From Rhodococcus spelaei (GTDB lineage: Bacteria > Actinomycetota > Actinomycetes > Mycobacteriales > Mycobacteriaceae), in NCBI RefSeq assembly GCF_006704125.1, contig NZ_VIGH01000004.1, forward strand, positions 186,001 through 250,000: a stretch of DNA of 64,000 bases. The letters are read 5' to 3'. The notes under the pieces were generated by a model that saw only the letters and a list, made by a program, of their open reading frames with translations, had not been told where the DNA came from and ran no database searches. A program made the translations under genes and the position numbers. Positions 29,062-38,374 of the stretch are shown here, piece after piece; the first letter of the stretch is position 1, and each line of letters starts with the position of its first letter.

Positions 29062-30407
29062 CAGGCACCCAGCAGCGACTGGCCGCACACCCGGACGATC
29101 TGACCGGTGACGGCGTTGGAGGCGGGGCTCGCGAAGTACGCGACCAGCTCTGCGACGTCGACGGTCTGACCGCCCTGCAGCAGCGACGACATCCGGCGTC
29201 CGGCCTCGCGGGTCGCGAACGGGATCGCGGCGGTCATCGCGGTCTCGATGAAGCCGGGTGCGACGGCGTTGATGGTGATCTGCTTCTCCGCCAACACCGG
29301 AGCGGTGGCCTGCACCAGGCCGATGACGCCGGCCTTCGAGGTGCCGTAGTTGGTCTGGCCGCGGTTGCCCGCGATGCCGGCGATCGAGGACACGTCGACC
29401 ACCCGGCCACCCTCCTTGAGCGCGCCCTTGGCGACGAGGTGGTCCGTGATCTTCTGCGGCGCAAGCAGGTTGACGCCGATCACCATGTTCCAGCGGGCCT
29501 CGTCCATGTTCGCCAGCGTCTTGTCGCGGGTGATGCCGGCGTTGTGCACGATGATGTCCGCGCCGCCGTGCCGTTCGAGCAGGTGCGCGGCCAGCTTCTC
29601 CGCGGCGTCCTCGGCGGTGACGTCGAGCGCGAGCGCGGTGCCGCCGACCTTGTTCGCGGTGTCCGACAGCTCGGCGCCGGCGGCCGGGATGTCCGCGCAC
29701 ACGACGTGCGCGCCGTCGCGGGAGAGCACCTCGGCGATGGTCGCGCCGATGCCCCGGGCGGCGCCGGTGACGACGGCGACCTTGCCCTCGAGCGGCTTGT
29801 CCCAGGAGGCGGGGGCGACGGAATCGGCGGCGCCGACCCGGATCACCTGACCGCTGACGAACGCCGACTTCGCCGAGAGCAGGAAGCGCAGGGTGGACTC
29901 GACGCCGGACAGTCCGGTCGCGGCCTTCGGGGAGACGTAGACCAGCTGGGCGGTCGCGCCGCGCTTGACCTCCTTGCCGACGCTGCGGGTGAATCCCTCG
30001 AGCGCGCGCTGGGCGATCTGCTCGTCGACGCCGGACGTCTCCTCGGGGGTGGTGCCGAGGACCACGACGCGGGCGCTGGGTGCGAGGTTGCGGATGACCG
30101 GCTGGAAGAACTCGAACAGCCCGACCAGCTCGGTGACCTGGGAGATGCCGGTGGCGTCGAACACGAGTGCGCCGTAGCGGTCGTCGTGCGGCTGCGCGGT
30201 GACGTAGTCCGAGAGCAGCGCGCGCAGCGGCTCGACCAGGCGGCCGGCGCCGCCGATGACGATGGGACCGGCCAACGGCGGTTCGCCGGCCTTGTAGCGC
30301 CGCAGGTGCTCAGGCTGCGGCAGTCCGGCCTGCTTGGCGATGAATGCGCCCGGCGCGGACGAGAGGAAACTGGAGTAGAGGTCGGGAGCGCCCTTGCTGG
30401 CTGCCAC
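29061..30407 (-). CDS. fabG4: 3-oxoacyl-(ACP/CoA) reductase, high-molecular-weight type
   Basis: 448 residues, close to the 454 of mycobacterial FabG4. The N-terminal ~210 residues form a degenerate flavodoxin-like/SDR domain; the C-terminal SDR has GAARGIG, NAG and the Ser-Tyr-Lys triad ([14 protein letters not shown]). Reduces 3-oxoacyl-CoA, with NADH preferred in the known homologue. GTG 30407 with AAGGTGG upstream. It is divergent from fadA2, with the shared operator between them. Confidence 0.92.
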   Translation of the reverse strand: MAASKGAPDLYSSFLSSAPGAFIAKQAGLPQPEHLRRYKAGEPPLAGPIVIGGAGRLVEPLRALLSDYVTAQPHDDRYGALVFDATGISQVTELVGLFEFFQPVIRNLAPSARVVVLGTTPEETSGVDEQIAQRALEGFTRSVGKEVKRGATAQLVYVSPKAATGLSGVESTLRFLLSAKSAFVSGQVIRVGAADSVAPASWDKPLEGKVAVVTGAARGIGATIAEVLSRDGAHVVCADIPAAGAELSDTANKVGGTALALDVTAEDAAEKLAAHLLERHGGADIIVHNAGITRDKTLANMDEARWNMVIGVNLLAPQKITDHLVAKGALKEGGRVVDVSSIAGIAGNRGQTNYGTSKAGVIGLVQATAPVLAEKQITINAVAPGFIETAMTAAIPFATREAGRRMSSLLQGGQTVDVAELVAYFASPASNAVTGQIVRVCGQSLLGA

Positions 30408-30466
30408 GGTCCACCTTCTTTGTCGCGAAATCGGGCACCCGCTGTCCGGGTGCGGTGTCGACATTG

Positions 30467-30486
30467 AACTTACTCTGCAGTAAGTT
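30467..30486. promoter_or_regulatory. Operator palindrome between fabG4-htdX and fadA2
   Basis: AACTTACTCTGCAGTAAGTT has perfect 8-bp arms around CTGC. The core TTACT-N4-AGTAA equals that in front of the tetR gene at 27419-27436. Sited to control both divergent transcripts. Confidence 0.8.
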
Positions 30487-30540
30487 TGATGTCGAGGCAG
30501 GATCCCAATGCATCGAGATCCCACATACATGGAGACCGAC

Positions 30541-31872
30541 GTGACCCCCAGAGCCCGAAACAGCAAGCCGGCCGCAGCCCCCAAGGCCGGTGGCAGGCAA
30601 CTTCGCCCCGTCGCCATCCTCGGCGGCAACCGCATCCCCTTCGCGCGCTCGGACAAGGCGTACGCGCAGGCGTCCAACCAGGACATGTTCACCGCCACCC
30701 TGGACGGCCTGGTGAGCCGGTTCAACCTGCAGGGCGAGCGGCTCGGCATGGTCGCCGGCGGTGCGGTGCTCAAGCACAGCCGCGACTTCAACCTCATCCG
30801 CGAGTCGGTCCTCGGCAGCGCGCTCAGCCCGTACACCCCGGCGTTCGACCTGCAGCAGGCCTGCGGCACCGGCCTGCAGTCGATCGTCGCGGTCGCCGAC
30901 GCCATCGCCGCCGGACGCATCGAGTCGGGCATCGGCGGCGGCACCGACACCACCTCCGACGCTCCCATCGGCGTCAACGACGAGCTGCGCGAGTTCCTGC
31001 TCTCGGTCAACCGCGCCAAGACCACCGCCGACCGGGTCAAGCTGCTCGGCCACGTCCGCCCCTCGATGGTCGGTCTGGAGATCCCGCGCAACGGCGAGCC
31101 CCGCACCGGACTGTCGATGGGCGACCACGCCGCGATCACCGCCAAGGAGTTCGGCATCCGGCGCGAGGACCAGGACGAGCTGGCCGCCGCGAGCCACAAG
31201 AACATGGCAGCCGCCTACGACCGCGGTTTCTTCGACGACCTGATCACCCCGTTCCTCGGCCTGACCCGCGACGACAACCTGCGGCCCGGCTCGACCGTGG
31301 AGAAGCTGGCCACCCTCAAGCCGGTGTTCGGCACCAGGCTCGGCGACGCGACGATGACGGCCGGCAACTCCACCCCGCTCACCGACGGCGCCTCCGTCGC
31401 GCTGCTGTCGACCGACGAGTGGGCCGCCGAGCGCAACCTGCCGGTGCTGGCGCACCTGGTCGACTCCGAGACCGCCGCCGTCGACTACGTGCACGGCGAC
31501 GACGGCCTGCTGATGGCCCCGACCTACGCCATCCCGCGGCTGCTGGCCCGAAACGGCCTGACCCTGCAGGACTTCGACTACTACGAGATCCACGAGGCGT
31601 TCGCCTCCGTCGTGCTCGCGACGCTGCAGGCCTTCGAGTCGGACGAGTACTGCAAGGAGCGGCTCGGCCTCGACGGCGCGCTCGGCTCCATCGACCGCAG
31701 CAAGCTCAACGTCAACGGATCCTCGCTGGCGGCCGGGCACCCGTTCGCCGCGACCGGCGGCCGGATCGTCGCGTCGCTGGCGAAGATGTTGGCGGAGAAG
31801 GGATCCGGTCGCGGCCTGATCTCGATCTGCGCGGCGGGCGGCCAGGGCGTCACCGCGATCATCGAGCGGTAG
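30541..31872 (+). CDS. fadA2: Acetyl-CoA acyltransferase (thiolase)
   Basis: 443 residues from GTG 30541; ATGs at 30508 and 30529 are alternatives. GTG is preferred because GGAG lies 6 bases before it and VTPRARNSK aligns with the known mycobacterial N-terminus. Thiolase active site: Cys in QQACGTGLQ near 108, His in [13 protein letters not shown] near 400 and Cys in [11 protein letters not shown] near 431. Cleaves 3-ketoacyl-CoA in beta-oxidation. Ends before a strong terminator. Confidence 0.92.
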   Translation: MTPRARNSKPAAAPKAGGRQLRPVAILGGNRIPFARSDKAYAQASNQDMFTATLDGLVSRFNLQGERLGMVAGGAVLKHSRDFNLIRESVLGSALSPYTPAFDLQQACGTGLQSIVAVADAIAAGRIESGIGGGTDTTSDAPIGVNDELREFLLSVNRAKTTADRVKLLGHVRPSMVGLEIPRNGEPRTGLSMGDHAAITAKEFGIRREDQDELAAASHKNMAAAYDRGFFDDLITPFLGLTRDDNLRPGSTVEKLATLKPVFGTRLGDATMTAGNSTPLTDGASVALLSTDEWAAERNLPVLAHLVDSETAAVDYVHGDDGLLMAPTYAIPRLLARNGLTLQDFDYYEIHEAFASVVLATLQAFESDEYCKERLGLDGALGSIDRSKLNVNGSSLAAGHPFAATGGRIVASLAKMLAEKGSGRGLISICAAGGQGVTAIIER

Positions 31873-31899
31873 CCGGCCACTTCGACGCACGACCTTCGG

Positions 31900-31936
31900 C
31901 GCACGGTCTCGGATCACACTGATCCGAGACCGTGCG
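31900..31936. terminator. Rho-independent terminator after fadA2
   Basis: Perfect 16-bp stem (31900-31915 with 31921-31936), loop ACACT, followed by a T-rich run GTTTCTTCTC. It separates fadA2 from the next gene on the same strand. Confidence 0.85.
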
Positions 31937-31967
31937 TTTCTTCTCGTCGTGTACGAGGATGCGAGCC

Positions 31968-32963
31968 ATGACTGTTCGCACCGTTGCGCTCGCCGAGGGC
32001 CTCGACGTCAGTGCCCAGGGGTACGGGGCCATGTCGGTCGCCCCGGTCTACGGGCCGGTCGACCCGGCGCAGGCCCTCGCCACCCTGCATCACGCGATCG
32101 ACATCGGCGTCACCTTTCTCGACACCGCCAACGTGTACGGGGACGGTGCCAGTGAGAAGGCTGTCGGCGAGGTGCTGCGCACCCGGCGTGGCGAGGTGCA
32201 GTTGGCCACCAAATTCGGTCTCGTCGGCCCCATCGCGAACGGACAGCGGGGCATCGACGGACGGCCCGAGCATGTCGCCGGGTACCTGGAGGCATCGCTG
32301 AGCCGCCTCGGCGTCGACAGCGTCGACCTCTACTACCTGCACCGGGTCGATCCGCACGTGCCGATCGAGGAGACGGTCGGTGCGATGGCGGCGCTCGTGA
32401 CCGCCGGAAAGGTCCGGCACCTCGGCCTGTCCGAGGCCACCGGCGACGAACTGCGGCGCGCCCACGCGGTCCATCCCATCGCTGCGATCCAGAGTGAGTG
32501 GAGTGTGTGGAGCCGCGACGTCGAGCGCAGCGTCGTCCCGACCGCCGCCGAACTCGGTGTCGGTTTCGTTCCGTACTCGCCGGTCGGTCGAGGGTTCCTG
32601 ACCGGCACCTACGACCCGTCCGCACTCGGCGAGTCCGACCTGCGGCGCAGGTTCCCCCGCTTCGACGCCGAGGCCCAGCCCGGCAACGCGAAGGTGCTCG
32701 AGGTGATCGAGCAGGTCGCCCACGAATCCGATGCGACGGCGGCGCAGGTCGTGCTGGCCTGGCTCTACGCCAAGGGGCGCGAGTTCGGGTTGCCGGTCGT
32801 GCCCATCCCGGGGACCCGGGTCGCCGCCCGGGTCGAGGAGAACGCCGGAGCGGTGATGTTCGACCTCACCGCCGACCGGGTCGCCCGGCTCGACGAACTG
32901 GCCGCGATCACCGTCGGGGCGCGTTCGGCTGATCCGACATGGGTGTCCGTCGGGCGGGAGTAA
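31968..32963 (+). CDS. Aldo/keto reductase
   Basis: 331 residues, a TIM-barrel NADPH oxidoreductase. Catalytic tetrad visible in FLDTANVYGDG (Asp, Tyr), QLATKFG (Lys) and DLYYLHRVDP (His); C-terminal PVVPIPGTR binds the cofactor. A general aldehyde/ketone reductase; the substrate is unknown. ATG 31968. Single gene between the fadA2 terminator and a long intergenic gap. Confidence 0.9.
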   Translation: MTVRTVALAEGLDVSAQGYGAMSVAPVYGPVDPAQALATLHHAIDIGVTFLDTANVYGDGASEKAVGEVLRTRRGEVQLATKFGLVGPIANGQRGIDGRPEHVAGYLEASLSRLGVDSVDLYYLHRVDPHVPIEETVGAMAALVTAGKVRHLGLSEATGDELRRAHAVHPIAAIQSEWSVWSRDVERSVVPTAAELGVGFVPYSPVGRGFLTGTYDPSALGESDLRRRFPRFDAEAQPGNAKVLEVIEQVAHESDATAAQVVLAWLYAKGREFGLPVVPIPGTRVAARVEENAGAVMFDLTADRVARLDELAAITVGARSADPTWVSVGRE

Positions 32964-33572
32964 CCAGGACGCCCCGAGAGTTCGATCGAACACCCTCGCG
33001 CCACCCGGTCTCGGGAAGGTCACGGAGAGAGCTTTTCGTGCGCCTGTCTGGCAACGCGGAGGTCACGAACCTCCAGCGATCCGGTGTGGCGTGTGACACG
33101 AACAGGTCCCCGCGCCGGTCCGTTCCGCGGCGACGACGCCGGGCGCCCGTTCGGTCGGGCAACGGTGCGGGAAACCCGCACGCGGGTCGCGCGGAGGGGC
33201 GGGCCAGGCCGTCGTTGCTGAGCGCCGCTGGACCCGAATTATGTTGCATTGCAGTGTCATCAGTCGAACTGTCGGTTTATCGCCGTGACGGCAGCAGGGT
33301 GGATCCCGGTTCCCGTGCCGCTGCCGTCGAGTGGCCCCGTTCGGTGGGGGTGGAGGCGGCGAATTGTCGTCGAATGTGACCTGCGTTATTCGTACGCTGT
33401 CAACGTGACGCTGGTCTCGATACCTTGAAACCCGGTCTACCTGCGGCGTTACCTGGTTGTGACCTTATTGCTGCGTGACGGTGATCAGACGGAGGCCACA
33501 ACGTCCTCCGGTGACGCCCGCGGCACCGTTCGGAGGCCGAGCCGCTCTCGGCCGAATCCTGGAGCACAACCC
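32964..33572. other. 609-base intergenic region before the GH19 gene
   Basis: No convincing coding frame. The 146-residue plus-strand frame (32939-33379) overlaps the reductase and looks like a GC artefact. A perfect 8-bp inverted repeat ACGGCAGC/GCTGCCGT (33288-33295, 33320-33327) lies in a hairpin-prone stretch. The last 150 bases are less GC-rich and probably hold the promoter of the GH19 gene. I looked for a c-di-AMP (ydaO) riboswitch, common before wall hydrolases, and did not find its conserved core. Confidence 0.5.
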
Positions 33573-34382
33573 ATGTCAGTTTCACATGCGCTGTCTGTTT
33601 CACATTCGCGCCACTTCCGTGCGGCGGTCGCCGCTGCGGCCCTGATCGCCACCGCCGGCACCGTTGCCGGCGTCGCCGGGGCGGCCAACGCCAAGGCCGA
33701 CACCGTCAGCTCGCCGCAGGCCCGCTTCCACGCAGCCAGCGACCTGTTCGCGACCCTTCAGTTCCCCGCACGCCCCGCGGTGGAGCCGGCAGGCTCCCCG
33801 CAGGCAGCCGCGCCGGCCCCGGCGGAGCCTGCGCCACCGGCCCCGGCCCCGGCCGAGGTCACCCCTGACGAGCTGGCACGCATCGTGCCGCGCATGCCCA
33901 CAGAGAAGGTGGCGGAGTACGTCGCGCCGCTGAACGAGGCGATGGCACGCGGCGGTATCGACACTCCCGTCCGTCAGGCAGCGTTCATCGCGCAGCTCGC
34001 CGTCGAATCCGACTCGTTCCGCACGTTCCAGGAGTATGCGTCCGGAAGTGACTACGAGGGCCGAGCAGACCTCGGCAACACCCAGGCAGGCGACGGCGAG
34101 CGCTACAAGGGGCGCGGCGCCATCCAGATCACCGGTCGCCACAACTACGAGAGTGTGAGCCAGTACACCGGCATCGACTTCGTCGCCCATCCCGAGCTGC
34201 TGGAGGCGCCGGAGAACGCGTTCACCACAGCGGCCTGGTACTGGACGTCCCGCAACCTCAATCAGGTCGCGGATTCCGCGGGAATCGTCCGGGTGTCCGA
34301 GGTCGTCAACGGTGGTCACAACGCCCTCGCCCAGCGGGTGGCGGACTTCCAGCGCGGTCTGGACGTGCTGATCCACCCGTAG
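33573..34382 (+). CDS. Secreted GH19-type (chitinase/lysozyme-like) hydrolase
   Basis: 269 residues. Signal peptide (residues 1-42, ending GAANAKA), an Ala/Pro-rich linker at about 65-90, then a GH19 domain: AAFIAQLAVESDSFRTFQEY with the catalytic-type Glu, GDGERYKGRGAIQITGRHNY near 185, and WYWTSRNLNQVAD. Predicted to act on peptidoglycan or chitin outside the membrane. ATG 33573 with GGAG 8 bases upstream. The next gene on the same strand, a VanW protein, is also extracytoplasmic, but a 420-base gap separates them. Confidence 0.88.
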   Translation: MSVSHALSVSHSRHFRAAVAAAALIATAGTVAGVAGAANAKADTVSSPQARFHAASDLFATLQFPARPAVEPAGSPQAAAPAPAEPAPPAPAPAEVTPDELARIVPRMPTEKVAEYVAPLNEAMARGGIDTPVRQAAFIAQLAVESDSFRTFQEYASGSDYEGRADLGNTQAGDGERYKGRGAIQITGRHNYESVSQYTGIDFVAHPELLEAPENAFTTAAWYWTSRNLNQVADSAGIVRVSEVVNGGHNALAQRVADFQRGLDVLIHP

Positions 34383-34802
34383 TGGCCGCTGCAGATACGG
34401 CAGTCGGCGCCGGTAGCGCCAGTTCTCGACGAGGACTCATCGGCTGCCGCGTCCCCCGCATCGAGGGAGGGTCATGTTTCGGCAGGTAGGAACGGTTTCT
34501 TGGGACCGCTCACAATCCGAGCGAAGAATCTTTGGAATTTGTGTAACGCCCCCGCAAGGCGGTGCGATAGTCAGGTTGTCCCGTGCAGCAGCCAGACCCC
34601 CGACCCGGTTGCTGTGCGGGACATCCTTGTTTCACGTGGATTCCGGACTCGGACCGGTCGTGACAACGACGAGCGTGGCGGATGAATGATTGTCATCTCC
34701 TCCATCGGTATTCGGGTGGGCGCTGGTCGATTTGTCCGGGCTAGGCTGGTTCGGTCGGCGGGCAAGCGGCCCAGCTCGACGAATACGATCGGGAGGGCCT
34801 TG
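34383..34802. other. 420-base intergenic region before the VanW gene
   Basis: Contains an imperfect but strong hairpin around 34577-34626 (TGTCCCG ... CGGGACA arms with CAGCA/TGCTG). A 71-codon frame at 34474-34689 has a GGGAGGG before its ATG but no plausible composition; I do not call it. The promoter of the VanW gene is probably near 34720-34750. Confidence 0.4.
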
Positions 34803-36911
34803 ATGACCGGCGGTATCGGCAGGCATTCGGGCGGCGAGACGCCGCCGCGGAGCCCCGACGACGGGCACGAGCCCAGGCATGCGGACGGCCCGAACAACGA
34901 GGGGCCCGCTCAGTCCCAACTCCCCGCGGACGCCCCCACTGTGCGCATCCATCGACCGGCTCCGGCGGCCGGAACTGCTTCACCCGCAGCGGATTCCGGC
35001 GCAACACCGGACGTGGACACACAGGCGACGGGAGCTCCGGCCGCGGAGGCGGCGACTGTTGCGCAGCCGGTCGCCGGGCTCACGTCCGCGCCCGCCGGGC
35101 CGCCGCCCCCGCAGCCACCGACAGAACCCCCGCAGCCGCCGGCCGAACCCCCGCAGCCGCCGGCCGAACCCCCGCAGCCGCAGGCCGAACCCCCGCAGCC
35201 GCCGGCCGGGCCCGAGGCGTCACAATCCGGACCGGCAGGCCGCTCGCGGCGATTCAAGGTCGGCGTCGGCGTCGCTGCGGTACTCGCGGCGGGCGCAGTC
35301 GTCTATGCGGTGGACTACGCCATGTCGGCGGATCGGGTGCCGCGCGGCGTCACCGTTGCGGGCGTGGACGTCGGTGGCAAGACACGTAGCGAGGCGGAAA
35401 CCGTACTGCGCGCGCAGATCGGCCCGCGGGCGCAGCAACCGGTGCAGGTGCAGGCCGGCGACGTGCAGGCCCAGTTGGTACCGGAGGCCGCCGGTCTCGG
35501 CGTGGACTGGCCCGCGACCCTCGATCGCGCCGGCAACCAACCGCGCAGCCCGTTGACCCGGTTCACCTCCCTGTTCTCCCATCGCGAAGTCGGGGTGAGC
35601 GCCACCCGCGACGACGCGAAGCTGGCGGCAGCGGTGAACGAACTGCGTGCGCAGACCGACCGCGGCCCGCTCGAGGGTGCGGTGGTGTTCGAGGGCGCGA
35701 ACCCCGTCGGTGTGCCCCCGCGCGACGGCCAGACCCTCGACGGTCCCGGCGCCGAGGCGGCGCTCGCCGACGGCTGGGCCGATCGGGACGGTGTGCGGGT
35801 GCCGGTGCAGGTCACGCGGGTGTCGGTCACGCAGGACGCCGTGGACAGTGCACTGCGGGACGTCGCTGCCCCGGCTGTCGCCGCCGACCTCGTGGTCACC
35901 GGCAGGGACGGCAAGAGCGCGGTGCTCGGCCGAGACCAGGTCGGCGCTGTGCTGACGTTCGCGCCGGACGATCGCGGCGGGCTCACCCCGCGGTACAACG
36001 TGGATGCCGCGGCCGGGCTGCTCGGCCCGCAGCTCGCCTCCACCGAGGTGCAGCCGAAGGACGCCTCGTTCTCCCTCGCGGGCGGCACCCCGACCGTCGT
36101 GCCGGCGGTGGCCGGCGAGGCGATCGACTGGCACAAGACGCTCGATCCACTGCCGACCCTGCTCACCGGCCAGGCGCCGCGGACCACCGCGGCGATCTAC
36201 CAGCCGAAGCCGCCCGCCCTGACCACCGAGGCAGCGCAGAAGTTGGGCATTCGGGAAGTCATCGGCGAATTCACCAGCGGCGGTTTCGAGTACGCGTCCG
36301 GGGTGAACATCAGACTGGCGGCCAAGGAGATCGACGGTGCGCTGGTGAAGCCGGGAGACACCTTCTCGCTCAACGGGTACACCGGCCCGCGCGGCTCGGC
36401 GCAGGGCTATGTGGAGTCGGGGATCATCAACAACGGTCGACCGGACAAGGCAGTCGGCGGCGGCATCAGCCAGCTGGCGACGACGCTGTACAACGCCGCG
36501 TACTTCGCGGGCATGGAGGACGCTGGTCACACCGAGCACAGCTACTACATCTCGCGGTACCCCGCGGCCCGCGAGGCCACGGTGTTCGAGGGCGCGATCG
36601 ACCTGCAGTTCAAGAACGCCTCACCGACCGGCGTCCTGATCGAGACGATCGGCACGGGATCGGATGTGACGGTGCGGCTCTGGGGCACCAGGACGGTGGA
36701 TGTGCAGTCGATCACTGGCGACCGCTCCAAGTACACCTCCCCGAACACTGTGACCCTGCCGAAGGGCCCGGGATGCGTGGCATCCGGCGGCGCCCAGGGC
36801 TTCACCACCAGCGACACCCGGGTGATCACCGATCACGCGTCGGGCAAGGAGATCTCGCGGCACACCCGGACCGTCAAGTACGACCCGGTGCCGATCGTCA
36901 AGTGCGAGTGA
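34803..36911 (+). CDS. VanW-family protein with peptidoglycan-binding domains
   Basis: 702 residues. Cytoplasmic N-terminus of about 145 residues, rich in Pro/Gln/Ala with five PPQPPAE-like heptads; one membrane helix (KVGVGVAAVLAAGAVVYAV); then a YoaR/PG-binding-4-like region (PRGVTVAGVDVGGKTRSEAE onward) and the VanW domain: EFTSGGFEYASGVNIRLAA, GDTFSLNGYTGPR, GGGISQLATTLYNAA. Wall-associated, function unproven. ATG 34803 with GGAGG six bases upstream. Confidence 0.88.
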   Translation: MTGGIGRHSGGETPPRSPDDGHEPRHADGPNNEGPAQSQLPADAPTVRIHRPAPAAGTASPAADSGATPDVDTQATGAPAAEAATVAQPVAGLTSAPAGPPPPQPPTEPPQPPAEPPQPPAEPPQPQAEPPQPPAGPEASQSGPAGRSRRFKVGVGVAAVLAAGAVVYAVDYAMSADRVPRGVTVAGVDVGGKTRSEAETVLRAQIGPRAQQPVQVQAGDVQAQLVPEAAGLGVDWPATLDRAGNQPRSPLTRFTSLFSHREVGVSATRDDAKLAAAVNELRAQTDRGPLEGAVVFEGANPVGVPPRDGQTLDGPGAEAALADGWADRDGVRVPVQVTRVSVTQDAVDSALRDVAAPAVAADLVVTGRDGKSAVLGRDQVGAVLTFAPDDRGGLTPRYNVDAAAGLLGPQLASTEVQPKDASFSLAGGTPTVVPAVAGEAIDWHKTLDPLPTLLTGQAPRTTAAIYQPKPPALTTEAAQKLGIREVIGEFTSGGFEYASGVNIRLAAKEIDGALVKPGDTFSLNGYTGPRGSAQGYVESGIINNGRPDKAVGGGISQLATTLYNAAYFAGMEDAGHTEHSYYISRYPAAREATVFEGAIDLQFKNASPTGVLIETIGTGSDVTVRLWGTRTVDVQSITGDRSKYTSPNTVTLPKGPGCVASGGAQGFTTSDTRVITDHASGKEISRHTRTVKYDPVPIVKCE
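35107..35211 (+). repeat. Five 21-bp tandem repeats in the VanW gene
   Basis: Unit CCCCCGCAGCCGCCGGCCGAA encodes PPQPPAE; versions read PPQPPTE, PPQPPAE twice, PPQPQAE and PPQPPAG. Whole codons, so copy number can change without a frameshift. Confidence 0.85.
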
Positions 36912-36985
36912 GGCATCCGGCCGTCGGCGGAGTTCGAGCATGGTGAGCAGTCGACGGTAGGTGTCCGCCTCACATCGGGTGAAGC

Positions 36986-38233
36986 TCACTCCGAGTGGGT
37001 GATGCGTCCGATCGGCGGGCGCTCGCCGCCGAGCAGTCGGCGGTGCGCGTCGTCCAGCTGGCGCTCGGCGCGCGCGTCGACCCACCGCTGCCCGCCGGGC
37101 AGTCGGGCGATGCCACGGTGCTTGACCGTGTTCGCGACGGCGCGCCACACCGGATACCACGGCGGCCGCATCGGCACGCGGAGCGCGAGCACCCCGGCGG
37201 GTCCGAGCAGTGTGGTGGCGAGACTCAATCCGCGTTCGTAATCGTAGGTCCGACGGATCCGCTGGAAGTTCTTGTGGCGGATCAGTTTCGGTGAGTCGAT
37301 CAGCGACTTCGCCAGGGCGAGGCTGTTGGCGTCCGCCGCAGGTGACGCCGTCCCGATGTGATAGATCATCCGCCGCCCGGCGGCCTCGGTGAACGGCAGC
37401 CAGTGCTCGTCCACGCCCATCAGCCAGCCGACGTAGCACCACAGGTGCATGGCGGCGTCGGCGTCCCGCTTCGAGTAGGGGATGCCGAGCACCCGGGTGT
37501 GGATCAGGAAGGTGGTCGAGAACAGCCCCAGGGTGCCCGCCTGGTCGAACTGGTTGATCGGCAGGCCGAGCCGGTCGCTGCGCCAGGTGGGGTCGTGTTC
37601 GTGCTGGTAGTTGAGGAAGGCGTGCATGGCGCGCACGTGCACGGTGAGCTTCCAGCCCTCGCCGTCCCGATCGAGCCCGCCAGGCGCGGTGACTGCCCGC
37701 CACCACACGCTGGTCTCGGACACCCGCCGCAGAGTCTGCTCGCCGGTGAGCTTGCCCGACGCCATCAGGACCGGCAGCGGCCCCGAGTTGTTGTAGCCGC
37801 CGAGCAGTGAGCCGTAGCCGAGGACCAGCGACGCGTCGAGTCCCGCGCGCCGCAGCACCCGCGCCCCGTGCGCCAGCTTCTGCTCGTCCACCCAGTCCGG
37901 GGTCCGGGCCAGGAGTCCGAAGAACTCCCGCAGCGGTTCCGGGGCATCGGGGATCGACTCGATGCCGCGTTCGAGGGCCTCGCGGAACATCGGCATGGAC
38001 ACGACGTGGTCCTCGCGCACCGCTCGGACGAGGGCGTCGCCCGGTTCGTCGCGTTCCAGCAGTGCTCGGCCCAGTCGGTCCCGCTCCTCGTACGTGGGAT
38101 CCGGCGCCGCGCCGAGGAACAGTCGCAGGGGCGCCGCGACTCGTCCCGCGGAGATCGGATCGCGCATGAACCGTTCCGGGACCGCCGCGGGCGGTGCCGA
38201 CGTGGCCGGGGCCGCCGATCGAGGCTTGCTCAC
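36986..38233 (-). CDS. MpaB-like (DUF2236) oxygenase family protein
   Basis: 415 residues from GTG 38233 (ATG 38245 and ATG 38167 also in frame). DUF2236 fold shared by MpaB, latex-clearing protein Lcp and related heme-dependent oxygenases. Visible: LRRVSETSVWWRAVTAPGG, the His of VRAMHAFLNYQHEHDP near 198, INQFDQAGTLGLFS and DADAAMHLWCYVGWLMG. Many such rhodococcal genes have unknown substrates. The GTG would be nearly leaderless behind a TTGACA box carrying a perfect palindrome (38252-38269). Confidence 0.82.
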   Translation of the reverse strand: MSKPRSAAPATSAPPAAVPERFMRDPISAGRVAAPLRLFLGAAPDPTYEERDRLGRALLERDEPGDALVRAVREDHVVSMPMFREALERGIESIPDAPEPLREFFGLLARTPDWVDEQKLAHGARVLRRAGLDASLVLGYGSLLGGYNNSGPLPVLMASGKLTGEQTLRRVSETSVWWRAVTAPGGLDRDGEGWKLTVHVRAMHAFLNYQHEHDPTWRSDRLGLPINQFDQAGTLGLFSTTFLIHTRVLGIPYSKRDADAAMHLWCYVGWLMGVDEHWLPFTEAAGRRMIYHIGTASPAADANSLALAKSLIDSPKLIRHKNFQRIRRTYDYERGLSLATTLLGPAGVLALRVPMRPPWYPVWRAVANTVKHRGIARLPGGQRWVDARAERQLDDAHRRLLGGERPPIGRITHSE

Positions 38234-38251
38234 AGGGCTAAACATGCAGGA

Positions 38252-38269
38252 TGACAACGGGCGTTGTCA
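38252..38269. promoter_or_regulatory. Perfect palindromic operator before the MpaB-like gene
   Basis: TGACAACGGGCGTTGTCA, 18 bases with 8-bp arms. On the minus strand it overlaps a TTGACA -35 box (38268-38263), with CATGTT about 18 bases further as -10. Consistent with a TetR-type repressor, not encoded next to it. Confidence 0.7.
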
Positions 38270-38281
38270 ATGCCTGCGCCG

Positions 38282-38323
38282 GTGGTGCGGATGCGGCGTG
38301 CCCGCCCTCCGTATCCGCACCAC
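38282..38323. promoter_or_regulatory. 15-bp inverted repeat before the GYD gene
   Basis: Arms 38282-38296 and 38309-38323 (GTGGTGCGGAT.CGG) differ at one position, with a 12-base loop. It is 52 bases before the GYD gene start; it could be an operator or the stem of a leader RNA. Confidence 0.45.
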
Positions 38324-38374
38324 TGCGGCGGGGCCACATCTACGATTGATTCACGTCGAATCGAGGAGGCAGCG

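Noticed and set aside
32939-33379. 146-codon plus-strand frame in the gap before the GH19 gene
   Set aside because: Starts inside the reductase gene, Arg-rich, no ribosome site, no family resemblance.
33380-33572. c-di-AMP (ydaO) riboswitch before the GH19 hydrolase
   Set aside because: The location is right for one, but the conserved core segments of the family were not found by eye; a covariance-model search would settle it.
34474-34689. 71-codon ORF before the VanW gene
   Set aside because: GGGAGGG precedes its ATG, but the composition is not protein-like and a hairpin spans its second half.
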